Under the pieces are notes generated by a model. That model was not told the DNA's origin, did not search any database, and saw only the letters and a list, made by a program, of their open reading frames with translations. A stretch of 64,000 nt of DNA from Alteromonas aestuariivivens (GTDB taxonomy: Bacteria > Pseudomonadota > Gammaproteobacteria > Enterobacterales > Alteromonadaceae), in contig NZ_QRHA01000001.1 in the NCBI RefSeq assembly GCF_003367475.1, positions 124,001 to 188,000 of the forward strand, written 5' to 3'. This document shows, one piece after another, positions 19,641 through 28,976 of the stretch (positions are counted from its first letter, which is position 1; each line of letters opens with the position of its first letter). The position numbers were made by a program, and so were the translations under genes.

Positions 19641-19670
19641 ACAAAAAAGCGGCCTGTTTTCAGCCGCTTT
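19641..19670 (-). terminator. Intrinsic terminator downstream of dolP
   Basis: Read on the minus strand, AAAGCGGC pairs perfectly with GCCGCTTT around a 9-base loop (stem arms at 19663-19670 and 19646-19653), followed by TTTTTTGTTTGTT. It ends the lpoA-yraN-diaA-dolP transcript about 20 bp after the dolP stop and insulates it from the prp promoter. Confidence 0.85.
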
Positions 19671-19690
19671 ACCCAGTAAATCGGGGGGTA

Positions 19691-20272
19691 TTACATAATT
19701 TCAAAAGCCCGGATGACCCGGGAAACACCGTCCACGTTACGGGCGATGTCGACAGCTGCGGTGGCTTCCTGGTTGTTGACCCTGCCAATCAAAAACACTT
19801 CCGCATTTTGTACCACCACCGTGACCTGCAGTTTGGGAACCCGTTCATCCACAACCAGCTGGGTGCGAACTTTCGAAGCCAGCCAGATGTCATTAGCCTG
19901 GTCGGTGGCATCTATCGGCGTGCCCAAACGGATTTGGTTGTGAATCTTTTTGATGTAGCCGATTTTCTGTGCACCAGCCACGGCCTCGTTGATCAGCGTC
20001 TGGTTCGGTGCCTGCCCGGTGAGCAGGGCAATACCGTTATAAACGTCAACCTGCAGGTTAGCGTGCTGCTTCAGTGCCTCGCTTTTTGACCACTGGTATG
20101 CGACCTGGGTTTCAGCGTTCTGATCATCCAGCTGAACACCAACAGTGCGACGATCTTTGGCAACCTTGGCAGTTACCGCACCGGCCGCCCCAACCGCAAC
20201 AACGGCACAGCCCTGAAGTTGGGTGAGGGCAAACAAGGCCAAAAAGCAGGCAGTTAACCTTGTTATATTCAT
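19691..20272 (-). CDS. dolP: BON-domain outer-membrane lipoprotein DolP (YraP)
   Basis: Outer-membrane lipoprotein with two BON domains, involved in envelope integrity and division-site function in E. coli. From the ATG at 20272 the product is 193 aa (E. coli 191): signal peptide MNITRLTACFLALFALTQLQ ending in lipobox LQGC, first BON domain about residues 45-115 (DVYNGIALLTGQAP), second about 120-190 (VTVVVQNAEVFLIGRV). The frame opens 18 codons earlier, but those overlap diaA and lack signal-peptide character; GGAG lies 12 bases before the chosen ATG. It follows diaA within a few bases, as in enterobacteria. Confidence 0.93.
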   Translation of the reverse strand: MNITRLTACFLALFALTQLQGCAVVAVGAAGAVTAKVAKDRRTVGVQLDDQNAETQVAYQWSKSEALKQHANLQVDVYNGIALLTGQAPNQTLINEAVAGAQKIGYIKKIHNQIRLGTPIDATDQANDIWLASKVRTQLVVDERVPKLQVTVVVQNAEVFLIGRVNNQEATAAVDIARNVDGVSRVIRAFEIM

Positions 20273-20273
20273 A

Positions 20274-20903
<630 letters not shown>

Positions 20904-21245
20904 TTAATCAACGCATTTTAGCCATTGCAGGGCAGAACCGTCCAATGCTACCACATCTATGCGCATGGGGGTGGTCACGGGGCTAAGACCCTTACCAATG
21001 ACAAATTGTTCAAATGCCATTCGGAGTTTGCTGAGTTTGGCGGGCGTTACGGTATCCAGTGCACCGCCATACTGATTTGCACTGCGGTATTTTACTTCAA
21101 CACACACCCATGTGTCGCCCTCCCGCATGATCAAATCTATCTCGCCGTAACGGGTGTGAAAATTGGTTTGTACCAGTGTCAGCCCCTGCTGCTGAAGATA
21201 AAGGCAGGCGTCCGATTCCTTTTGTGCACCAATGGCCCGTGACAT
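20904..21245 (-). CDS. yraN: YraN family protein (UPF0102, nuclease-like fold)
   Basis: A 113-aa protein of the UPF0102 family, which has a restriction-endonuclease-like fold; its cellular role is undefined. Visible motif: THTRYGEIDLIM-type strand (NFHTRYGEIDLIMREGD) followed by VCVEVKYRS, giving the GEIDLI...EVK acidic/lysine triad of this superfamily. It starts 3 bp after the lpoA stop and precedes diaA, the conserved lpoA-yraN-diaA-dolP order. Confidence 0.93.
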   Translation of the reverse strand: MSRAIGAQKESDACLYLQQQGLTLVQTNFHTRYGEIDLIMREGDTWVCVEVKYRSANQYGGALDTVTPAKLSKLRMAFEQFVIGKGLSPVTTPMRIDVVALDGSALQWLKCVD

Positions 21246-21248
21246 GAT

Positions 21249-23138
21249 TCAGTCAGCCAGCAACTTGACTCGTTCGTTGTCAACCACCGCCTGTGGCAGT
21301 GTGCGCACAATTTCCCGTTCGCCGTTCATGGCGAGCTGCCCGGTAAGCCCGTTAACGGATACCTGAGGTAACAATGCCAGGTTTGGAAGGTAGGGCAGCA
21401 ACTGGTAGGCGTCTACACCAAACGCAAACAGGCGTGACATGGACGTGCTGCGCTGCGGCCACAGCGTTTGGGTTTGGGCTTTCAGCTCAGGCCAGGGGGT
21501 GTCAGGAAGCATCCATGGCATATCCAGAAAACGCACATTCTGCAGGTCCCGCCACTGGTTTTTGCCGCGGTTATATTCCATGCTTCTTGAGGTGGCGAAC
21601 ACGGGAACGGTTTTGTCACCAAACGGTGACAAACTGGCTTCTATCATCGGGTTAAGCAGTTCAGTCTGTTCCGGAGATGCGAATACGACAATGGCGTCTA
21701 CGTCCCGACGGTTGCGGGGAACGTTGTATAATTCCTCGTTTACCATGTATCGGATTTGGTCAATACGCTGTTTGCTTTGGGCAACATCCAACGCCGCCGT
21801 GATCCCCTGGCGCAGGGAATTGCTGTCAGTAAAGGTTACCTTGGTCAGAGGACGGAGATTGGAAACCTCGTTGTGTAACTGTTGCCAGCGTAGTTCAAAG
21901 GCTTCCAGCATACGTTGCTGTGTGGCGCTCTCTGCTGAAACAACGACGGGTGTACGGTAGCCGTGCTGAAAAATATGTTCCGCCAGCTGATGGGCTTCGT
22001 CTTCCGGCGCCAGGGCAAAATAGGCGTTATGGTCCGGTAAAGGGTTCTCCTGGGGCGTGGTATCGGCCAGTGGAGAAAGGCGGTTCAGTGCCAAAAGATT
22101 CACGTGTGTGGGTAAAACCTTCATTAGCCCGTCAACGGTTTCCTTGAGCAACGGGCCTATTACCCACTGGGTTTCGCCGATGTCTTCAACCAGTTGCTGC
22201 GGAGTTTTGTCCAGGGTATCTATGAATCGAAGCCTGGTTTGATTGCGCAGCGCGTTCCCTTTGGCCTGTTGTTCAAAATAGGCGGCCAGAATGCCCTCTT
22301 TTATGGTGCCTCCGGTGCTGGCGTAGCGACCACTCAATGGCAGCAATACAGCGACTTCTTCCAAACGCGGAGGAGACATTTCGAGCAGTTGGGTAATTTC
22401 CTGCGGCCAGTATTCCACGATAGGGTGCCCACGGTAGACCTGTTGAAACTGATCAACGGCCCGGCGAAGACGATTGCGGTGAAGACCTTCTGTTTTGAGT
22501 AATTCCTGCAATGCCAGATAGGGCCGGATGGCGGTATAGTCAGATTGGGACAAATCTGTGGTTGAGGGGGACGCCTGATTCACCCATTGCCATATCTGTC
22601 TTACGGTTTGTTCTGAAGGCTCAGCGCCTTGAGCCAGGGCATTTGCGGCAGCCAGCCATTGATTCTTGCGGGCAAATAAATCAGATTGTAACAACAGCTG
22701 CTGGCGTCGGACCTCGGGTTGGAAGGAAAGTGACTGTACCAGCGGTAACAGGGTTTCTGCGTCTGCTTCATTCTGGTAAATACGTGCGATCATGAGATTC
22801 GCCTGCTGAGCAATCCCATCCGAACCGGGGTTCTGATGAATGGCTTTAAGCAGCACCTGTGCCTTGGCGGGTTGTTGCTGATCAATGTACCCTTCGGCAG
22901 CAAGCAGCAGCGTTTTGTTGCGGGAGACAAGGTCCTGATTGATCCGCCAGTCACGACGGGCCTGTTCTATCAGATGCTCCGGCGTATCCGGTGTCTGTGT
23001 TTCCAAAACCGGCACATCCGGCAAAGCTGGTTCGGGTTGTGAGATAGTTACCGGGCGACTGCTGCAGGCCGCCAGGGCCAGCGCTGCGGCAGATAGTGTG
23101 ATTGGTTTACTGAATAGAAATAATCGCGCCAGACTCAC
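21249..23138 (-). CDS. lpoA: Penicillin-binding-protein activator LpoA
   Basis: Outer-membrane lipoprotein that stimulates PBP1A transpeptidase activity from outside the peptidoglycan. The best start is the GTG at 23138, with AAGGAAG five bases upstream; from there a signal peptide ends in lipobox LALAAC. The frame can be extended 14 codons to a TTG, but this has no ribosome site. The 629-aa product has an N-terminal TPR-like helical region (about 50-230) and a C-terminal periplasmic-binding-protein-like domain (about 250-620, beginning VAVLLPLSGRYASTGGTIKEG). It diverges from rsmI. Confidence 0.93.
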   Translation of the reverse strand: MSLARLFLFSKPITLSAAALALAACSSRPVTISQPEPALPDVPVLETQTPDTPEHLIEQARRDWRINQDLVSRNKTLLLAAEGYIDQQQPAKAQVLLKAIHQNPGSDGIAQQANLMIARIYQNEADAETLLPLVQSLSFQPEVRRQQLLLQSDLFARKNQWLAAANALAQGAEPSEQTVRQIWQWVNQASPSTTDLSQSDYTAIRPYLALQELLKTEGLHRNRLRRAVDQFQQVYRGHPIVEYWPQEITQLLEMSPPRLEEVAVLLPLSGRYASTGGTIKEGILAAYFEQQAKGNALRNQTRLRFIDTLDKTPQQLVEDIGETQWVIGPLLKETVDGLMKVLPTHVNLLALNRLSPLADTTPQENPLPDHNAYFALAPEDEAHQLAEHIFQHGYRTPVVVSAESATQQRMLEAFELRWQQLHNEVSNLRPLTKVTFTDSNSLRQGITAALDVAQSKQRIDQIRYMVNEELYNVPRNRRDVDAIVVFASPEQTELLNPMIEASLSPFGDKTVPVFATSRSMEYNRGKNQWRDLQNVRFLDMPWMLPDTPWPELKAQTQTLWPQRSTSMSRLFAFGVDAYQLLPYLPNLALLPQVSVNGLTGQLAMNGEREIVRTLPQAVVDNERVKLLAD

Positions 23139-23267
23139 AAATGCTTCCTTATACTCGGGTTCGCAGCCAAGTTTAACCAAACCGCGGGGAAAATCTACGT
23201 TAGTGACAATAAACTGTGCCTAAGCCGTGCTACACTGCGAATATTTCAAGATTGAACTGACAACTCC

Positions 23268-24110
23268 ATGTCTGATACGGCAACTCTCTTTATTGTACCT
23301 ACCCCTATCGGTAATTTGCAGGATATCTCCGAACGTGCCCTGGCAACATTGAGCCAGGTGAATTGGATAGCAGCAGAAGATACCCGGCATACACAAAGGT
23401 TACTGCAGCATTTTGCTATTCAGACCCGCACCCTGTCGCTGCACGAGCATAACGAAGATAAACGCACGGCTATGTTGTGCCATCGCCTCAAAGATGGTGA
23501 ATCTGTGGCGCTGGTGAGTGATGCAGGCACTCCTCTGATAAGTGATCCTGGATTTGTGCTGGTCAGGCGTTGCAGGGAAGAGGGGATCCCCGTTGTGGCC
23601 TTACCAGGTCCATGTGCCGCTATCACGGCATTGAGTGCCAGCGGGCTGCCAACCGACCGCTTCATTTTCGAAGGCTTTCTGCCGGTGAAAAGTCAGGCCC
23701 GAACCAACCTGTTGCAGTCGCTGTCAGATCGCACCTGCACCAGCGTTTTTTACGAAGCACCCCGACGGATTCTGGAAACCCTGCAGGATGTCCAGCGGGT
23801 ATTGGGCGAACGGCATATAGTTGTGGCCAAGGAACTGACCAAAACCTTTGAAACCTATATTGATGGTACGCCAGCGCAGGCCATTGACTGGTTGCAACAG
23901 GACCCTGCGCACCAAAAAGGTGAATTTGTTTTGATTATTGGCGGTGCGGATTTGGCTGAATCGGAAATTTCCGCAGATGCAGAGCTTCTGCTCAGGGACC
24001 TGTGCGAAGTTCTGCCGCTTAAAAAGGCCGCTGCCATAGTGGCGAAACATCACAATCTGAAAAAAAACACACTTTATCAATTCGGCCTCACATTTGCAGG
24101 GGAAGACTGA
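23268..24110 (+). CDS. rsmI: 16S rRNA (cytidine-1402-2'-O)-methyltransferase RsmI
   Basis: S-adenosylmethionine-dependent enzyme methylating the ribose of C1402 in the decoding centre of 16S rRNA. The 280-aa product has the tetrapyrrole-methylase fold signatures: LFIVPTPIGNLQDISERAL at the N-terminus, AAEDTRHTQRLL, VALVSDAGTPLISDPG and FYEAPRRILETL. Length matches the family. It is divergent from lpoA, the usual gammaproteobacterial arrangement. A small uncharacterised gene follows 27 bp downstream. Confidence 0.96.
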   Translation: MSDTATLFIVPTPIGNLQDISERALATLSQVNWIAAEDTRHTQRLLQHFAIQTRTLSLHEHNEDKRTAMLCHRLKDGESVALVSDAGTPLISDPGFVLVRRCREEGIPVVALPGPCAAITALSASGLPTDRFIFEGFLPVKSQARTNLLQSLSDRTCTSVFYEAPRRILETLQDVQRVLGERHIVVAKELTKTFETYIDGTPAQAIDWLQQDPAHQKGEFVLIIGGADLAESEISADAELLLRDLCEVLPLKKAAAIVAKHHNLKKNTLYQFGLTFAGED

Positions 24111-24137
24111 AGCAGACTTCCTACGGTGAGGGGCTAA

Positions 24138-24404
24138 GTGAACGGTTCAATTCTGCGTATCGACATACCCAGGGGCACCTGGATGGTGGATGTTTACAAA
24201 GAAAGTAACGACAATGGCGTTTATGAGCTGGTCTACCCGGTGAAGGAGGCTTCCATCAGCCTGCAGAAAGATCACCTCTATGGTTTTGACTATAACATTG
24301 CCGCACCGAAGCAGACGCCATTCAAATTGTTTCTGGACGATGAAGTGCTGGTGGAAGGCAAGGTTGGTGAAAGTGGTTATGTAAGGGGAAGTGGAGTGTT
24401 GTAG
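24138..24404 (+). CDS. Small conserved-looking hypothetical protein (88 aa)
   Basis: No family recognised. The 88-aa product starts at a GTG with GAGG upstream, 27 bp after rsmI, so it is probably co-transcribed. It has no signal peptide, membrane segment or cysteines. Composition is soluble and beta-rich with acidic and aromatic residues (for example GTWMVDVYKESNDNG and FKLFLDDEVLVEGKVGESG), suggesting a small beta-sandwich or barrel. The opposite-strand frame is poorer in protein character. It converges on the polyamine gene nspC with a 6-bp AGCCGC/GCGGCT hairpin between them (24403-24422). Confidence 0.55.
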   Translation: MNGSILRIDIPRGTWMVDVYKESNDNGVYELVYPVKEASISLQKDHLYGFDYNIAAPKQTPFKLFLDDEVLVEGKVGESGYVRGSGVL

Positions 24405-24445
24405 CCGCCCTGTCGAGCGGCTGCAAACAGCTGTTGGTACGGCTG

Positions 24446-25576
24446 TCAGGATAGGCGTGACTTGAAGTCCTCGTAGCAGAACGTACGCACCACATCCAGA
24501 CGGTCGTCCGGGCGTAGAATGGCAATAGCTGGGTGCACAACACCGTTGAAAAACGTGGTTTTTACCATGGTGTAGTGCATCATGTCCTCAAACTGCAACC
24601 GATCGCCAATTGCCAGTGGCTGGTCGAAGGAATAGGTATCAATGACATCACCGGCAAGGCACGAATTGCCGCCCAGTTTGTAGTCGTAGCCTTTTTCTCC
24701 CGCCATGCCAGCACCTCGCACCGTGGGGCGATAGGGCATTTCCAGCACGTCCGGCATGTGCGCGGTGGCGGATATGTCCAGAATGGCAATGTTGCCTTCG
24801 TTCTCAACAATGTCGACCACTTCCGCAATCAGCGGGCCGGTCTGCCAGGCTACGGCTGAGCCCGGTTCCAGAATCACATCCAGATGTGGATATCGTGCTT
24901 TAAAGTCTTTCAGTGTTGCAATGAGGTGTTCAACATCATAGCCGGAGCGGGTCATCAGGTGCCCGCCTCCCAGATTCAGCCACTTCAACTGCCCCAGCCA
25001 TTTGCCGAAGCGGGCTTCGATGGCTTTCAGTGTGCGCTCAGTAGCAAACGAATCGCATTCACACAGGTTATGGCAATGGAAGCCTTCAATACCACTCAGG
25101 TCAACGCCCTCCAGCTGAGCGGCGCGGATACCCAGACGTGAGCCCGGGGCGGCCGGGTCATACAGCGGTGTTTCCGCTTCCTGGTGCTCCGGGTTAACCC
25201 GCAAGCCCAGAGAAACTCCCGGCAGGTCATGTTTGTATGCCTGCCACTGGCCGAGACTGTTGAAGGATAGGTGGTTAACCAGCTGCTTCAGTTCAGCGAT
25301 GTCTGAGCGCTTGTAGGCCGGTGCGTATGCGTGGACTTCCTTGCCCATTTCCGAAGCCAGTTTGGCTTCCCACACAGAACTGGCGGTTGCGCCGTGCAGG
25401 TAAGGCTTGATGATGTCGAAGCTTGACCACATGGAAAAGCCCTTGAGCGCCAGAATGATGCGTACGCCGGATTCATCCTGCACCCGTTTCATTAATTCCA
25501 GGTTGTTGCGTAGCTTCTGTTCTTCAAGCACATAGCAGGGCGACGGCAGGTCGCCCCTTTGAGTTAGGTCCGTCAA
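24446..25576 (-). CDS. nspC: Carboxynorspermidine/carboxyspermidine decarboxylase
   Basis: Fold-III PLP decarboxylase (alanine-racemase-like barrel) that makes spermidine or norspermidine from the carboxylated precursor. The 376-aa product shows SPCYVLEEQKLRNNLELM, the PLP-lysine segment ILALKGFSMWSS, FHCHNLCECDS, and LNLGGGHLMTRSGYD. The start is TTG at 25576 with GGAG at suitable spacing; no better ATG lies nearby. It follows the dehydrogenase gene by 14 bp, giving the conserved two-gene alternative polyamine pathway. Whether the product is spermidine or norspermidine depends on diamine supply and cannot be read here. Confidence 0.93.
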   Translation of the reverse strand: MTDLTQRGDLPSPCYVLEEQKLRNNLELMKRVQDESGVRIILALKGFSMWSSFDIIKPYLHGATASSVWEAKLASEMGKEVHAYAPAYKRSDIAELKQLVNHLSFNSLGQWQAYKHDLPGVSLGLRVNPEHQEAETPLYDPAAPGSRLGIRAAQLEGVDLSGIEGFHCHNLCECDSFATERTLKAIEARFGKWLGQLKWLNLGGGHLMTRSGYDVEHLIATLKDFKARYPHLDVILEPGSAVAWQTGPLIAEVVDIVENEGNIAILDISATAHMPDVLEMPYRPTVRGAGMAGEKGYDYKLGGNSCLAGDVIDTYSFDQPLAIGDRLQFEDMMHYTMVKTTFFNGVVHPAIAILRPDDRLDVVRTFCYEDFKSRLS

Positions 25577-25590
25577 CGCTGATTCTCCAC

Positions 25591-26793
25591 TTAGCGGCTG
25601 AATGGACTCTCGTCACATTCAATTACGTGCCAGGGCAGGCCGTGCTGGTTCAGCATGTCCATGAATGGATCCGGATCAAATTGCTCCATGTTCCACACGC
25701 CGGCCTGTTTCCAGATCCCCTTCAGCATCATTACTGCGCCAATCATGGCAGGAACACCGGTGGTGTAGGAAACTGCCTGTGCACCTACTTCTTCATTACA
25801 TTTGGCGTGATCACAATTGTTGTATATGAAAATGGTTTTCTCTTTGCCGTCTTTGATACCGGTAATGTAAGTGCCGATACAGGTCATGCCGGTATAGCCT
25901 TCGGCCAGAGATCCCGGATTGGGCAAGACGGCCTTGAGGAATTCCAGAGGTACAATCTTCTGGCCCTGGAATTCAACTGGCTCAATGCTGGTCATGCCGA
26001 TGCCTTCCAGCACTCGCAGGTGATTGAGGTAGGCGTCACCGAAGGTCATCCAGAAACGGGCGCGCTTGAGGGTAGGGAAGTGCTTAACCAGTGATTCCAG
26101 CTCTTCGTGGAACATCAGGTAAGATGCGCGCACACCAATATTTTGATAATCCAAATCTTCGCGCACGCTGAGCGGGTCGGTTTCTTTCCACTCACCATTC
26201 TCCCAGAAGCGACCGCGCTGGGTAATTTCACGGATGTTGATTTCCGGGTTGAAGTTGGTGGCAAATGCCTGACCGTGATCACCGCCATTGCAGTCAACGA
26301 TGTCCAGGTAGTGGATTTCGTCGAAGTAATGCTTGGCTGCGTAAGCTGTGTAGACGTTGGTTACGCCCGGGTCGAAGCCGCTGCCGAGCAGGGCCATGAT
26401 ACCTTTCTGTTTGAATTTGTCCTGGTAAGCCCACTGCCAGGAATACTCGAACTTGGCTTCGTCTTTAGGTTCGTAGTTGGCAGTATCCAGATAATCTGTG
26501 CCGGTAGCCAGACAGGCATCCATAATCGGCAGATCCTGATACGGCAATGCCAGGTTGATAACCAGATCCGGTTTTACTTCATTGATCAGGGCTTCCACTT
26601 CACTGGCATTGTCTGCATCAAGTGCAAACACACCTTTGACACGGTCCGCGCCTACTTCCTGCTGAAGGGCTTCGCACTTGGATAGGGTGCGGCTGGCCAG
26701 AAAGATTTCATCAAAGAATTCCGGCAAACGGGCACATTTTTTTACGGTAACGGCGGCAACACCACCTGCTCCAATGATTAAAACTCGAGACAT
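25591..26793 (-). CDS. Carboxynorspermidine/carboxyspermidine dehydrogenase (saccharopine-dehydrogenase family)
   Basis: NADPH-dependent enzyme that condenses aspartate semialdehyde with putrescine or diaminopropane to the carboxy-polyamine. The 400-aa product begins with a Rossmann motif VLIIGAGGVAAVTVKKCA, followed by NLALPYQDLPIMDACLATGTDYLDTANYE and LLGSGFDPGVTNVYTAYAAKH, all typical of the family annotated as Lys1-like saccharopine dehydrogenase. Tight linkage with nspC downstream gives the specific assignment. An ATTATAAT box near 26903 could be its -10 element about 110 bp upstream of the start. Confidence 0.92.
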   Translation of the reverse strand: MSRVLIIGAGGVAAVTVKKCARLPEFFDEIFLASRTLSKCEALQQEVGADRVKGVFALDADNASEVEALINEVKPDLVINLALPYQDLPIMDACLATGTDYLDTANYEPKDEAKFEYSWQWAYQDKFKQKGIMALLGSGFDPGVTNVYTAYAAKHYFDEIHYLDIVDCNGGDHGQAFATNFNPEINIREITQRGRFWENGEWKETDPLSVREDLDYQNIGVRASYLMFHEELESLVKHFPTLKRARFWMTFGDAYLNHLRVLEGIGMTSIEPVEFQGQKIVPLEFLKAVLPNPGSLAEGYTGMTCIGTYITGIKDGKEKTIFIYNNCDHAKCNEEVGAQAVSYTTGVPAMIGAVMMLKGIWKQAGVWNMEQFDPDPFMDMLNQHGLPWHVIECDESPFSR

Positions 26794-26956
26794 AATTGTT
26801 CACTTCCCAAGGCTGACAAATTTTGCGCTGAATGCTAGCAGAGAACCACAAATAGGCAAGTGAAGTCGCTCTGCCTGCTTAATTTTTTGCTCTTAGTGGC
26901 GATTATAATAGCATTACGCCGGACGAGCGGAATGGTTGCCGTGGGAAGTTGTCAGC

Positions 26957-27358
26957 TCAGCGACTGATGGGCGGAGAAACCACTATACGGTTACCTACCC
27001 GAAAATACGGGTAGAGCAGGATTGTTTCTTCATCGTTTGGCTGACCAGCATTAATGGCAATGGCGTCGAGGGATTTGTTGTGATCGGTTTTCACAGTCGC
27101 GGAATAGACAAGAACGCTGTAGCTCTCAGTATCGGTGGTAGTATCAATGATTCGCCACTGAAGTTGTTCAATGAGGTTGTTTTTTCCCGCACCCTGGGCA
27201 CGTTCATCGGTGAACAGGCAGCCGATTTTGCCATTTTCATAAATTGCCGCAAACGGAAAAACCGAACGGGTGTGAGGCAGAATAAGTTCACACAGAGACA
27301 GGGCTCGAACCACCAGAAGCTGAAGTGGTCTGGACAAATTTTGCGGGCCGTGGATCAC
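26957..27358 (-). CDS. Hypothetical protein (about 133 aa)
   Basis: Not recognised. The GTG at 27358 has AAGGGGA at good spacing and is preferred over the ATG at 27400, which lacks a site. The 133-aa product contains plausible globular sequence (AAIYENGKIGCLFTDERAQG, EQLQWRIIDTTTDTESY, NDEETILLYPYFRVGNR) and no signal or membrane segment. It lies 98 bp downstream of a PLP-enzyme gene in the same direction. A longer frame on the opposite strand (26936-27562) has antisense-type composition and is judged a shadow. Function unknown. Confidence 0.5.
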   Translation of the reverse strand: MIHGPQNLSRPLQLLVVRALSLCELILPHTRSVFPFAAIYENGKIGCLFTDERAQGAGKNNLIEQLQWRIIDTTTDTESYSVLVYSATVKTDHNKSLDAIAINAGQPNDEETILLYPYFRVGNRIVVSPPISR

Positions 27359-27456
27359 AATAAATCCCCTTACATGAATGCACAAAATCCGGGATGCCAA
27401 TCTGATACTGCAGTTTGGCCGGGCAGTTTCTCAACAATAGAACGGTATGAGATTGT

Positions 27457-28392
27457 TCAAAGATCACTTTTTCGCGCACCCTGTAAGCCACCGGTATGTA
27501 AAAGCAACAGGCGGGTACCGGGGGCAAAAGTGCCTCGTTCGATCAGCGATTTGGCAGCGTGAAAAAGTTTGCCGCTGTAAACAGGTTCTATGGCAAAGCC
27601 CTGTTCACTGTTGAAGACCGTGCAAAAGTGGATAAGTTCCGGGGAGGCTTTGGCAAAACCACCGTTGTGGAACTCATGTTCAATATGCCAGCGTGGGTAG
27701 CGGTGCGGTAGCAGACGGGAGACCAGTTCTTCCAGATAACCCTGGCCCTTGAGGGCAGCTACCCCGATTGCAGACTGGTGGGGTTTTAATTCGGTGATCA
27801 AGCCTGCCAGGGTGGCACCACTTCCCACTGGGGCCATTACTACGTCAAAATCCGGGCCCGGTTCCGTCAGCAGCTCACTAACACCCCGGATGGCGGCTTG
27901 CTGACTGCCGCCCTCAGGGATGACGGTGGCAGCAGGAAACTGTGTCTGAAGTGATTGCAGAAAAGCCGGATCGTCGCGCAGGGCGTATTGCTTGCGGTCA
28001 ACAAAATGGAGCCTGGCCCCCCAAGTAGCCAGGTCTTTTAGGGTGGGTGTCATCTGGCTTTGATAGTGCCCCCGCACCACAGCGATAAAAGGCAGCCCCA
28101 ACTTATTGCACGCGTAGCCCAGAGCATGCAGATGATTTGAATAGCCACCACCAAAGCTCAGGATTGCACCCGTACAGGAGGAAGGGAGGGCATATTTGAG
28201 CTTGCGCCACTTGTTGCCAGAGATTACCGGGTGTATGAGGTCGTCCCGTTTTACCCAAATTTGCAGGCTGTCGGCATTTGCCCAGTCTGGTCTGAAAGGT
28301 TGAGCGGGTGAGGGAAGGTTCAGTTCAGGCAGCGCTTCATTCATTAATGTCACAGGTTCATACATTCGGTCTGGCTGTGCCCATATTAACAT
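27457..28392 (-). CDS. PLP-dependent 1-aminocyclopropane-1-carboxylate deaminase / D-cysteine desulfhydrase family enzyme
   Basis: Fold-II PLP enzyme, about 311 aa. The cofactor-binding lysine is Lys61 in VISGNKWRKLKYAL; other motifs are LSFGGGYSNHLHALGYAC and the phosphate-binding loop PVGSGATLAGLI. These place it in the ACC deaminase/D-cysteine desulfhydrase group; true ACC deaminase activity cannot be claimed from motifs. No clear ribosome site precedes the ATG at 28392, and internal ATGs at residues 10 or 17 are equally possible starts. A promoter is expected in the short divergent gap to the gene at 28460. Confidence 0.85.
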   Translation of the reverse strand: MLIWAQPDRMYEPVTLMNEALPELNLPSPAQPFRPDWANADSLQIWVKRDDLIHPVISGNKWRKLKYALPSSCTGAILSFGGGYSNHLHALGYACNKLGLPFIAVVRGHYQSQMTPTLKDLATWGARLHFVDRKQYALRDDPAFLQSLQTQFPAATVIPEGGSQQAAIRGVSELLTEPGPDFDVVMAPVGSGATLAGLITELKPHQSAIGVAALKGQGYLEELVSRLLPHRYPRWHIEHEFHNGGFAKASPELIHFCTVFNSEQGFAIEPVYSGKLFHAAKSLIERGTFAPGTRLLLLHTGGLQGARKSDL

Positions 28393-28459
28393 TTGTTAAT
28401 GATCGCTGTGAGGCCAAACGGGGTAATAAATGTCAGATGAATTGACTAAGGTTTGAAGT

Positions 28460-28975
28460 ATGATCAGGATAAAAATAACCGTTTTCGCCTTAACCGCGCT
28501 CTCGTTCAGCGTGTGGTCAAGCCCAATACAGCGCTGGGTGCCGAATGCTCAGCTGGTGGGTGAGAGCCGCTACACCTATCTGTTCTGGAATGTTTATGAC
28601 ATTGCGCTGTTTGCACCTAATGGAGACTGGCAAAGCACACAGCCCTTTGCTCTTACCCTGACATATCTGAGGGATTTTACCGGTGAGCAGATTGCCCAGC
28701 GCTCATTGCGAGAAATGCAGAAGCAGGGCCTGAATGACAACATTAAAGGCCAGCAGTGGCTGGCTGCCATGCAGGAAATTTTTCCGGATGTTGAAAAGTA
28801 CCAAACCCTCACCGGAGTGCTGGATGAACAGGGAAACAGCCACTTCTACTTTAACAGTGAGCTTGTTGGCAGCGTAGACGATCCGGAATTCGGTAAGCGG
28901 TTTTTCAATATCTGGCTGGGTGAAAATACGTCTGAGCCCAAACTCAGACAGGAACTGGTGCGCGGAGGGAACTGA
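28460..28975 (+). CDS. Exported chalcone-isomerase-like protein
   Basis: A 171-aa protein with a signal peptide (MIRIKITVFALTALSFSVWS) and the pattern of bacterial chalcone-isomerase-like proteins: WVPNAQLVGESRYTYLFWNVYDIALFAP, then ALTLTYLRDFTGEQIAQRS and FNSELVGSVDDPEFGKRFFNIWLGENT. Bacterial members lack flavonoid substrates and their role is unknown. The stop is 1 bp before the start of the next lipoprotein gene, so the two are translated from one message and probably act in the same envelope process. Confidence 0.83.
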   Translation: MIRIKITVFALTALSFSVWSSPIQRWVPNAQLVGESRYTYLFWNVYDIALFAPNGDWQSTQPFALTLTYLRDFTGEQIAQRSLREMQKQGLNDNIKGQQWLAAMQEIFPDVEKYQTLTGVLDEQGNSHFYFNSELVGSVDDPEFGKRFFNIWLGENTSEPKLRQELVRGGN

Positions 28976-28976
28976 C

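Noticed and set aside
19747-19754. Fourth TGTCGACA inside dolP
   Set aside because: Within coding sequence beyond the dolP terminator, flanks do not extend the palindrome; not counted as an operator.
26936-27562. 208-codon plus-strand frame
   Set aside because: Opposite to the hypothetical gene at 26957-27358 and the end of the PLP-enzyme gene; the minus-strand frame has a ribosome site and better protein character.
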